NCBI GenBank assembly: GCA_030549175.1
Contig: JAUKUA010000005.1
Coordinates: forward strand, 186,001 to 250,000
Length of the DNA stretch: 64,000 nucleotides
Direction: 5' to 3'
Origin: Lasiosphaeris hirsuta
Lineage: Eukaryota > Ascomycota > Sordariomycetes > Sordariales > Lasiosphaeriaceae
Shown here: one piece after another, positions 11,079 through 20,507 of the stretch
How positions within the stretch are numbered: the stretch's first letter is position 1
Layout: every line of letters begins with the position of its first letter
Program-made: the position numbers and the translations under genes
The notes under the pieces: model-generated
What the model saw: the letters and a program-made list of their open reading frames with translations, nothing else
Told to the model about the DNA's origin: nothing
Database searches by the model: none

Positions 11079-14000
11079 TAAGATAAGTAGTATGTTAGTC
11101 TTTTTATTATTAAAAAGGTATACGTTAGAGGTGAAGGGTTCTAAGCCTATCTTTTTTAGAATAGGCGTGATAGTTTAGAACTAGTAAAGAGGGTTCCTTC
11201 GAAGACTATATAAGACTTTATGTAGCTTCTAGACTATACCTAACTTTATAGGAAGTTTAGGGGGTTGTCGGATATAGTAATTGTAACCTTTTAAGATATT
11301 TACATTTAAGAATATTTACTTAAAGTCGAATTGATAGTACTTAAGGTCTTATATCGTAGTCAAGGTTATGAAGACTTTGACTGATATATAGTTAGTTACT
11401 ACGGAATAGAGGTCTTTTATACTTTAGGAGTTAGATTCGTAATTACTATATATAACGTAGTATATACGTGTAGATATAATACTTATATTCGGATCTATCT
11501 TTTTGTCAAAGACTTATTTACTAAGTAAAATATTAAGGCCTTTAGGCGTAAGTATAAGATAATAGATCCCACGGTCTTTTAGGCTTTCGTCTTGTTTTTT
11601 TATAACTAGGAGCTATTATGTTTTATAGTTAGATAGCTTCTTTACTTATTATTAGTTCTTTAGCGGTAGCTTTTTTGTAGTTATGACTTAGATAGTATGT
11701 TTTACCTTTATGGTAGTAAAGTTAAATTATTATAGTTTCTAGATCCGTTACTTAATAAGATATAGGCTTATATATTAATAATCCTTTAGATATCTTCGGT
11801 TAAGGGGAGGTTCTTCTTTATTAAGTACTTTGTATATATCTTTAATGTACGTTGTACGGCCGGAATGGTATAGTAGTAATACTTGTTACTTAGATATAAG
11901 GTTAAGATATTGTTAGTTAGTAGATAAAATAGGAGCCTCTCTAATAATATTTTTATGGTCTTACTTATCGAAGTCTTTTATATTAAAGAATTCTTTATCG
12001 TCATTGAGATTATCTTTTAGATTAGGTGTAAGTTTAAGAATTAGAAGTTCTTTATTAGTGGAATATATAACGGTTTTTTTCTTAAAAAGATAATATTAAT
12101 CTTCTAGCTTAGTTATCTCCTCGGAAGATTAAATTTCTAAGGCCTTGTCTTATATAGTCTTATAGATTGTAACTAGCTTTAGGAATAGTTACTCTATCTC
12201 GCTAACTATTATCTTATTAAAAATAACATTATATTTAAGATTATTATCTTTTTTTAGAAGCTTTAGAGCTTCTACTTCGTTAAATATTATAATAATAACT
12301 CGATAGATCTTTCTTATCTTTAGATCTTATATCTAGTAGATCTTACTATATATATCGTCGTAACTTATTAATCTTTTAAGCCTTATATATATCTTAAATT
12401 TAACTTCTTTAATACGTTTAGCTAGCTTAATAAAATAGTACGTCTTATAGAAATAAGTACGTAGGTATTTGATATATAGCTTATGTACCTTTTCGGGAGT
12501 ATTAATATTAGTTATAAGGACTATATGTAGGCTTTCTATATCTTTATTAGTTCTTATAGGTAATAGGTTTAAAACCTTAATAATACTTTTTATAACAAAG
12601 TATTATAAGTACTTTAAAATAGTATGTTTAATTCTAATAACCTTAGTTCTTTCTATGATATAATAGCTTACGTGTTCTTATTTATTATTTATCTATAGTA
12701 TATATGTAGCCGTTTTGTTAATAACGATACCTTTCTTAGTAGTAAATTATATTATTTTACTATTTTAAAATTCCTTAGTATTAAAGTTAAACTTTGTTTT
12801 ATTATTAAGACTAATTATCTTAACCTTCTAGGAAGTCTAAAGTTTTAAAAAGTCGATAAATTAAACTATTATACTAAAGATCTAATCTTTCTTTTGACAG
12901 AAACGTACTTAATAAAAGTTAGAGTATATGTTAATAAAGTAGACGTTGTAATAGTATCTTAGGTAGGAGACGTAGGTATATGAAATCGTATCTATTCGTA
13001 AAAAGTCGATTAGATTAGTTATGACGATCGGAGTGATCTTATTAATCTAATTAGTAACCTTAGCCTTAGTATATAAATCGTAGAAGTACTTAGTACTAGT
13101 ACCTTTAATCGTGATATTAGCTCTCTTATAAGCTCGAATTACTTAATCTTTATATATATACATAAGTTTTCTATATATAATTTTGTAATTAATTAAGGTT
13201 ATTATAGCTTAGCCGATTAAGTATTATTAGTCAAAGGAAGAATTAATCTTTATTAGGATTATTAGTATCTTCTTATGTTTTATATAAGGTATCTATTTTC
13301 CTATAGTATAATCGAGGATTCGATTATACCTAAAGGACTACTTTAATTAAGTAATCTTCATTAACTTAGTTTTAATTAAATTGATTAGGCCGTTAAGATT
13401 ATAATAAGATAATAAGATTAGATATAATACAGATCCTTTATCTATTAGTAATACCGTAATCTTTACTATGCCGATATAGTTATATTAACCGATATCTCTA
13501 TTAAAATTAAGGAAGTGATAAAATATCGTAAGTAGCTATATTTCTATATACTACTTTAAGTAGTTAAAAAAAGTCTTTATGATATTATTATTATAAATAA
13601 CTATATCGTTATCTACTTACTTATATACCTTAAAAGCCTATTAGACTTTAGGGGTTATTATGTTTATAAAAAATATTAGTATTTCTGTAGGCTTTAGTAA
13701 AAAGGATGTTCTTCTTTGTAAAATGTTACATAGTTCTTTAGATCGATGATAAGTACTTATTATAGATCTTTATCGTTAATAATAAATATCTATTATTAGT
13801 TAGAAAAGGATTAATTAATAAAGGCTTGTTATATATCTATGTTAGTAAAGAATAATAAGTTTGAAAATTTAACCTTTGTTAGATTTATAATATCGGATTT
13901 TATATTTGAGAGTATTACTGTTGTTATAGTCGTTCCTCTAACTTTATGTTTAAGTATAGTTTTCTTATATACCTATGTATCGGAAGCTTATTTTAGATTG

Positions 14001-15209
14001 TAGGTCTAACAGATTTCTTTTAGAAGATAGTAATAGCCATAAGGCTGATATGTCTAAGTCTTTAGATAGGTTTTCTAGTACTTATTACACTTAGCTATCT
14101 TATCTTTGTTACCGTTGTTAGTTATATTATTAGATAGATTGTTAAGTTTATTTTCTTTCGTTCCTTTAACTTTAATTGATACGAATCACGTACCCTCGGT
14201 TTCTCTTTTACTAATGCCATTAAGATCCTCTATAAGTTTAGTTTATAAAAGTTCTTTCTTAGCTAAGGCCTTTTTTTAGAACATATGGTTCATAGGATAT
14301 CTAACCTTTAAGTAATTGACGATGTAGGTAGTATAGAAGCTTTTAAGAAGTTTTCTATCCTACTAAGTATATACGGAATCGAGCTTATTACGAAGATAAT
14401 AGACCTTAGCGACGAAGGCTTCTATTGTATCAAAGGTCTTACGATTGAGATAGGTATATTCCTTTAGGTAACTGTTAATAGCTTCCTTACTCTCATACTT
14501 AATAACCTTACGGACTATAGTCTAGGTCTTGTATAGATTGCCTATATGGTATTCCCAGCCTATAGCCTGTAGCTTTGTCGAGACCTTAGGATCGTTAAGG
14601 CTCTCCTAGATCATGATACTCACTCTGATGTAATCTCTATTCTACTTCTTCTTTGCCTCTACATCTGTATCGGTAGGTACTTCGACATCTTCGTCGATGT
14701 AATTTTCCAGATCATCATAACGTAGATAGAATCTGATGATGGAGGCCTAAGCCTCATAGTTGTTTTCGCCCTTTAGGACTGGGATCGTGGCCTTAAGCTC
14801 TGAACCTATGATGACAGCTCTGCTTTGTCGTCGGGAATCGCGGCCTCTTGTCGAAGTTATGAGGGCTTTTGTCGCGGCTTCCTTTCTCGAAGATTTGGAA
14901 GGCTTCTTGTCGTCGGGATGGCCTCACGATTGAGGGCTTGATTGATGGAAGAATGAATACTGGCTGTATTACATAGTATTAGAAGGATCACTGGCAAGGG
15001 ATGGTATTACGTAGTGGTAAAGGAAGGTGTAGATTGGCAAAGGAAAAGCTCAATCGCGGGGCAAGGTGTTAGATGATGCGAAAATGCGGAAAATGCGATT
15101 TTACACAACCACCTTCAATTTGGAAAAAGAAGATATCTTCTGAGTCGCGTGGAATAGGCGAATTCAGTGATATAAGTTTAATTGCAAATAGTTGCGTTGC
15201 GCGTACAGG

Positions 15210-15222
15210 AGGGCTCATAACC
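15210..15222 (-). other. Primer-binding site for an initiator-Met half-tRNA
   Basis: Directly internal to the right LTR the plus strand reads AGGGCTCATAACC, equal to the anticodon arm of eukaryotic initiator-Met tRNA (anticodon CAT). The minus strand is therefore complementary to an internal tRNA segment, as in Drosophila copia, which primes from a cleaved initiator tRNA and not from a 3' CCA end. Confidence 0.75.
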
Positions 15223-15385
15223 TGTGGGCAAGACAGAGCAAAGGGAAACGGTGATAGATTCTGTGGTGTTGCGGGCTAGGATTTCCCTGGCCTGCAACAG
15301 CTATCTTGGTGTGGCCCAAAGGGCACTAGCTAGGCGAGGTGGCGTGTGCGCCCTGCACCCTCGAGGTGGGGCACCACCTCCAACA
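15223..15385 (-). repeat. Right LTR (5' LTR in element orientation)
   Basis: 163 bp starting TG and ending CA on the plus strand, matching the left LTR except for two transitions. It is flanked outside by GATGA and inside by the primer-binding site. Confidence 0.9.
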
Positions 15386-15390
15386 GATGA
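15386..15390. repeat. Target-site duplication GATGA, right copy
   Basis: Second copy of the 5-bp duplication. Removing one copy together with the element joins the two receptor fragments in frame. Confidence 0.85.
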
Positions 15391-15799
15391 TGATATGGGT
15401 GCAGACCTGAGCCCGAAGACTCGCTAGGCGGTGTTCCAACTGAGCGATGGCGTCTTTGTCCCAGAGTGTACGCCAAACGGCCCGAATTTTGTCTCGTTTC
15501 CTGGCACAGGTAGGATCAAGTTGCAGCCATTTGAGCTCCTTGGTCAATTCGCCGGCTACTTAGGTGTATTTCTTCAACACGTCGCTGAATGGGGAGCCAG
15601 GCTTAACAAAAGCGGTATCGGAAAGGAGCAAAGTACATTTCTCCTCGACGGCGTTGGCGATATTGCGAAGCTCGGCGTTGGTCTCGGTGAGCCCGTCAGC
15701 TGACTTCGATAACTCCTTGGCCATCGATATCGTTTTGTAGGCGATGCTGATGAACTGGGCGATTGCCGCAGCGGTGCCAAGGGCAGCAACTTCGGCCAT
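15391..15799 (-). pseudogene. NACHT/STAND NLR-like receptor, 5' portion with N-terminal helical domain
   Basis: The original start is the ATG at 15799 (MAEVAALGTAAAIAQF). The first 80 residues form a predicted helical domain typical of the N-terminus of fungal STAND proteins. An in-frame TAA at 15560-15562 stands where CAA would be expected (KKYT-stop-VAGEL), after which the frame continues through WLQLDP and VWRTLWDKDAIAQLEHRL up to the insertion point. Joined to 7199-9753 with one target-duplication copy, the coding length is 2964 nt, an exact multiple of three, so the insertion itself is the only interruption of frame. Expected intact product about 987 aa. Confidence 0.82.
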
Positions 15800-16800
15800 G
15801 ATGGGACACTCGGCCTATCGCCGCCAAAATGTTAGGATTCGGTGACACTGCTACTGCTTCTAGATAGTTCAGGTGGGCGTACTGATTGATGAAGTCAAGG
15901 GTGACACTCGAATGGAGACTGAACCACGGAGACTAATAAGGGTCGGATGGATTGATCTCTAGGTGTGCATTTGGCCGGGGAACAAGTAACTGTCTGACGC
16001 CGCCATTGATCCCCAAGACACACTTGAGAGCGGGGAAACCACGACATCCACTCAGCCTCCTTCAATTCCGTGGCTGAGGTGCAGCAGCGGTCCTACTTGC
16101 CAAAAGGATCCCTTGTCAAATATGATAGGCCTAAACAATGCCTCCTTTTCGGCCTGCATCAGCCACACAAGGCCCCGGCACTTGCGCTCAGGGTCAATAG
16201 CACCCCCTCCCCCCCCTCTGCCATTCACAGTCAACTCAAGCCGTTTCCAGAAGTGCTCCGGGGTTTAACACTACTACAACTGGTCATGCAACGTCTTGCA
16301 TGTGGCACGTACCGACCTAGCCTGCCAAGGGCCCCATCATCCAAGGTACAGGGTAAGATACCGTGATCGCCATGATAATTACTAGCAATTTCGTGTATCT
16401 ACTTATCTTCTTGTGTCATTCCCTACGCATCTGCAAAATTACATAATCGCTGGCACTTTCGGGCTCTGCGTGCCCAACCGACCGCTCTCTCAACAATGCC
16501 CATTTGCAACACATAACATTGCTTTTTTTCTGGTTGATACAGATACTTTGCATACTCTTTGACCGCATCAGCGCTTGAGGCATTGTAGCCCAAATCCCCG
16601 GCCCCCAAAGCTGTCCCTCAATTTTCACCCACCTTCAAGTTTTTAAACAACAAGGGCGTTGCGACAGATCAACAGTGGTCACCCGCGGCTTCCCAGTTTG
16701 GCACTATAATGACAGACTCATTGCGCTGCGGCTTGTCCGCGGCCCGATATTCTATCTACAAGTCACTTCATCACTTGTGTAGGTTGAGGGTCGACGAATG
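15800..16800. other. Intergenic between NLR pseudogene and HET pseudogene
   Basis: Former promoters of the two divergent immunity genes probably lie here. Short open frames occur but show no recognisable motif. Confidence 0.5.
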
Positions 16801-18330
16801 CCCTCATCCTACATGAGTCAACGACCAGCGATCCGCTGTCCTCCGACTATGAGGTTGACACCTTGTCTTCGGTAAAGGAACTCAGCGATGACAAAGAGTT
16901 CAGCGAAGACGAAGAGTCGTTACCATCAGACTCGCCGGCCCATCCCGATCGTAGAACCAGATGCGCCTACGGAAAACTTGGGCAAAAACACGGCATCAGG
17001 CTGCTTTCCATCTCGCCCGGGCCTTTCAACGACCAACTGCATTGCGGGCTGGTCCAAGAAGACCTGAACAAGCCCCCGCTGTACGACGCCATATCGTATA
17101 CCTGGGCCGACGACTCTGGGGATCGGTGCAAAAACAAAGCCATCTTGTTGGGTTCCGAGGTATTTATGCTTACCACAAGCTGTCACCTAGCACTCCAGCG
17201 AGCACGCCTTCACGGACATACAACAATCTGGATCGACGCCGTGTGTACCAACCAAGATGATACTAACGAGAGAAGCCATTAAGTTCAACTGATGGCGCGG
17301 ATTTACGCTGGTGCAAGGAGTGTTCTGGTGTACATCGGAGAGGCGTCCACCGACAGTTCCCAGACAATAAACTACTGGCTCAAGCCAGATCCAGGCTATA
17401 GTTATCGTTTTATGGAAAAGGCTGCCGTTACTGCACTTCTCACTCGTCCCTATTTCTGGCGCGTCTGGGTACTCCAAGAGATCGCTTTGGCTCGTAGAGC
17501 TGTGCTGATTTGCGGTGATGCAGCGATCCCATGGCCTGATTTTACGGCGCGAATCCAAGGATTGAACGGCTTTGGTGAAATGGCGCTCGATGCATTGCTT
17601 ACCCACCCGCCACCACAAGATATCTATGGATTTGGCGACGAAGGTGATAGGTGGTCTTCCCTCCACGATGAGGCCGGCGACCAACGTGGTAGGTGGGCTC
17701 CCCTCCGCGATGAAGCCAGCCGGATAAGCGGAGTGCCGCTTGCTCTCAGTTTTGTGGCTCCGGAGTTTAGGAGCATTGAAGAATTACCTCGGTTGCTCAA
17801 TCTCTCCAGCTTTTGTCAGGCGACGGATCCTCGCGGCAAGGTATACGCATTGCTTAGTCTCGCTACTGGCACCGAAGGGTACGGCTTTTTGCCCGATTAC
17901 TATATCGGCCTTGAGGAGGTCTACATCAAGACGGCCATCCTGATCACGGCTAGTTGCGGTCCTCTGGCCTTACTTGCCCGTGCCATCTGTCGACGCTCTA
18001 TTTCGCCAGAGCTGCCATGGGTGCCTGATTGGAGAAGTTATTCTCTTATTTCTCCATCACCGACCGGTGAGACCTCCATCCTCAATGAGATACGCCAAGG
18101 AGTGTACCACACCAATGTTCACACCTCCTCGCCGCCAAAATACCTAAGCACAGCCGATTCATTCGATTTTACTGCTATATGTGTTGGTACCCTTCGGAAT
18201 CATATACAATCCGGGGTGAGTTGGTGGGCGCACTACTTTCCTGCCCAAGATTCACCAAATCTGGTTCTGGTATGCTGTACTTCAACTCACCACCACGACT
18301 CTTTGAAAGAACGTGAAAGAATCTGGCGTC
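16801..18330 (+). pseudogene. HET-domain (heterokaryon incompatibility) protein, disabled
   Basis: A HET-domain gene with the characteristic order YDAISYTWAD, then TTIWIDAVCTNQDD, then MARIYAGARSVLVYIG, then RPYFWRVWVLQEIALAR. The frame is open from about 16800 but stops at a TAA at 17280-17282. This lies between the conserved NERSH and VQLMARIY segments, where Gln is expected, so CAA-to-TAA fits RIP. After it the frame runs on to 18644. No ATG lies in frame before the HET motif, so the start may be lost or sit in an undetected upstream exon. Beyond about 18330 the plus-strand frame stops resembling HET proteins, and the minus strand does instead. HET proteins trigger incompatibility cell death. 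This copy looks inactive unless the stop is read through. Confidence 0.8.
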
Positions 18331-18334
18331 ACGT

Positions 18335-18660
18335 TCACATCTTTTGGAATTGGCGGATTCTTCTCTGTCTCTTCCGGCTGCACACAGTCAGAGTAGCGTC
18401 AAGGTTAAACCGAATGAATTTCTGTTCTGATTCGAGTTCGAAGTCGCCATCCTCCCACTCACTTGAACCGACTTCGAAGCGAGTGTCGTACCCACCGTCG
18501 TCAAGCGGTGTTCTGCCCAGTCGAGCACTGAAGTCAGGGACCCAGCTCGGCAAACCCTCGATCCTCATGCATTGCAATGGCCTACTGGTAACTAAGGCAC
18601 CAAGTACTATAGGGAGCAATGTGATGATATTGCTACCTAGGTGAGGGATAGATGTTATGT
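18335..18660 (-). pseudogene. Inverted HET-protein C-terminal fragment
   Basis: The minus strand encodes a segment including IEGLPSWVPDFSARLGRTPL followed by YDTRFE. This matches the (L/I)PSWVPDW...P.....YDA region found downstream of the HET domain in many fungal HET proteins. It has no HET core or start and meets the plus-strand HET gene tail to tail. It is probably a rearranged remnant of a second HET gene. Assignment is by motif only. Confidence 0.5.
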
Positions 18661-18910
18661 GTGGTGTGTCGTGCAGGGAAAAGGCCGTGGCTGTCTGGAT
18701 CTGGAGAAATAGGTGGGCAGTGGAGCACAGGCCTCTGTGGGCACAGGCCACCGCCAACAAGGACTCCAGCCACCAACATGAGGTGTGTGTTAGCCGCCCA
18801 AGTGGCCCCAAAGCTCTGCCACGGCTGATACCACAGGCTCCGGCCGGCTTCCAACATCATGTAGTCCCTTGCTAACACAGAGACTCCCTCTAGAATGAAT
18901 GCTATGACCC

Positions 18911-20064
18911 TTAGATTTCTCCCGGGCCGTACTTTTTGCCCTTACGCTTTGCCCGTGCTTTCTTCCTCATGTCAAGGTGGCGGCCCAGTAACATGAGACT
19001 GCATATCGGGATGGGGATTTCCAACAACAAACCACAGGCAATTCGCCAGCCGAGCTTCTCGCCATCAGTTGGGAAGTGCGAGTCCCAGCAGGCAAAGTGC
19101 ACCGAGCCGAAAACCATCCCAATGAACCCACAAACCAGTATTAGCGCAGGCGCCGTGTCCTTCCCTTCCTCGTGGTGATAATTGTCGTTTCCAAGACAAG
19201 AAAAACGCCACGAAACCAGACAGCTCTCGGCCCCCGCCGTCCCATCCCCGCCATTTCCCTGACGGTTGGATACCGCGCCGCCGTGATCCGCACGCACGTC
19301 TTGATGTCTTTGGGCTTCTGGAAGTAAAGCGTGTAGGTGATGACACTGCAAGTTGCGAAGGCGGCCGTCATGATCTCGAGCTGCGTGGCTGTAAGATGAT
19401 GGGCTGTCCGCGCTGCCAGCTGTACCCAGAGCCAGCTGATTTGCAGAATGGCAAGGGACTTGGTGACCCAATCGCCTTTGCTCTTGTCCATAATCTCTTG
19501 CTCCGTGATGCGAGGTAAGGAGGCGATGATACGCCGCTCCCTGGCGTAGTGTAGCTGGACACCATCCACAACCCAGATGTTGCCGCGCAGGGTCATGATG
19601 TTCCCGTAGTAGGAGAGCGGGGTATGGTAGCCAAGGTTAAATGTTATTGCATTGTCAATGACACTGGATAGGAGCTTCTTGTTCCGGGGATCTTCGCGCC
19701 ATCGACCCCTAACCACAGCAGGGATCTCGAAAATGAACCACTTGTTGCCATCGTACTTCTTGCGGAACTTGTGGAGCATCTTTCGCAGGGTTTTGTCGCT
19801 TGGCAAGATTTGTGTCTCTGAACTTGGGGACTTCTCTGAATGATATGTCGCGAGGTTAGATAGAGTCTGGTAGATTTGAAAACCGACACTGCATCGCATA
19901 CCTAGATAGGTGGGCTGCTGTCCCGATTGTTTTGCTTCGAGTTCTTGAGGATTATGGGGACTGGTAGGCAGTGAGGTTGGAGTGAACGGAGAAGCGCATG
20001 AAGCGGTAGGACTAAGCTGTTCCTCAACATCGACTAAAAGTCCCTCTTCCTTATCCTGGCCCAT
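18911..20064 (-). pseudogene. Fungal multi-pass membrane protein with a frameshift
   Basis: The ATG at 20064 opens a frame through an N-terminal Pro/Ser-rich segment, a conserved globular region (YLGMRCSVGFQIYQTL) and two predicted membrane helices (SLAILQISWLWVQLAAR and LEIMTAAFATCSVITYTLYF). The family's last two helices (ALILVCGFIGMVFGSVHFACW and WRIACGLLLEIPIPICSL) lie in another frame ending at 18911. The switch falls at an A/T run near 19199-19206 and needs a one-base change; there is no room for an intron. Either this is a true frameshift or a sequencing error in a homopolymer. Such proteins are common beside HET genes in ascomycetes, but their role is unknown. Confidence 0.6.
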
Positions 20065-20507
20065 GCGGGGCGTATCGCTGTCAGTTCGGAGGAATTAGTT
20101 ACATCCTCGGTGAACTCTATGGTGAAACCGCCCATATTAGCCAAAAAGGCATGGTAGATGCCCTAGTCAACATTGTCCTCTCTCGCCATGTTCTCCATGA
20201 GATCCCTGACGTGACGAGCAAAGTAAAGACACATCTATTCGCCAGTGCTCTACTCTGACGTGTCGGCGTCTGCCGTGAAACGGCAATGTCTTGGAGACCA
20301 GACCGTCACGTCGTATGCCAAGCCCAGTGCTAATGGCGGCAAAAGTGATTTGACATACGGGAAATTATGACTTAGATCACACATTATGCTGTTCTGGTGT
20401 AACGGGGAAGAATGTATGCTTGAACGGTAGTACTGGTAATGGGAAGGGAAATAACTTGAAACCATTCCGGCCCATTTCCCACCGTCTATGTCACAAAATG
20501 TTCCCAT
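20065..20507. other. Intergenic, no gene recognised
   Basis: Spacer between the frameshifted membrane protein and the 3' end of the MACPF-like gene. Nothing recognisable. Confidence 0.5.

Larger units (their letters stand above)
9754..15385 (-). mobile_element. RIP-degraded Ty1/Copia LTR retrotransposon inserted in the NLR gene
   Basis: A 5.6-kb element bounded by 163-bp direct LTRs that start TG and end CA, with a 5-bp target duplication. It is oriented on the minus strand, like its host gene. Next to the right LTR is a primer site matching an initiator-Met tRNA. A gag-like frame can be followed from about 14850 to 14250, with many TAG codons. Reverse transcriptase shows QFDFK near 11325-11340 and the catalytic box YIDDLL at 11061-11078. 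A C-terminal DxLTK motif near 10180 marks the end of RNase H. RT and RNase H lying last (no integrase after them) is the Copia order. The interior is extremely AT-rich and has no intact frame, so the copy is dead. The LTRs and the first 500 bases after the primer site are much less mutated. Confidence 0.9.
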
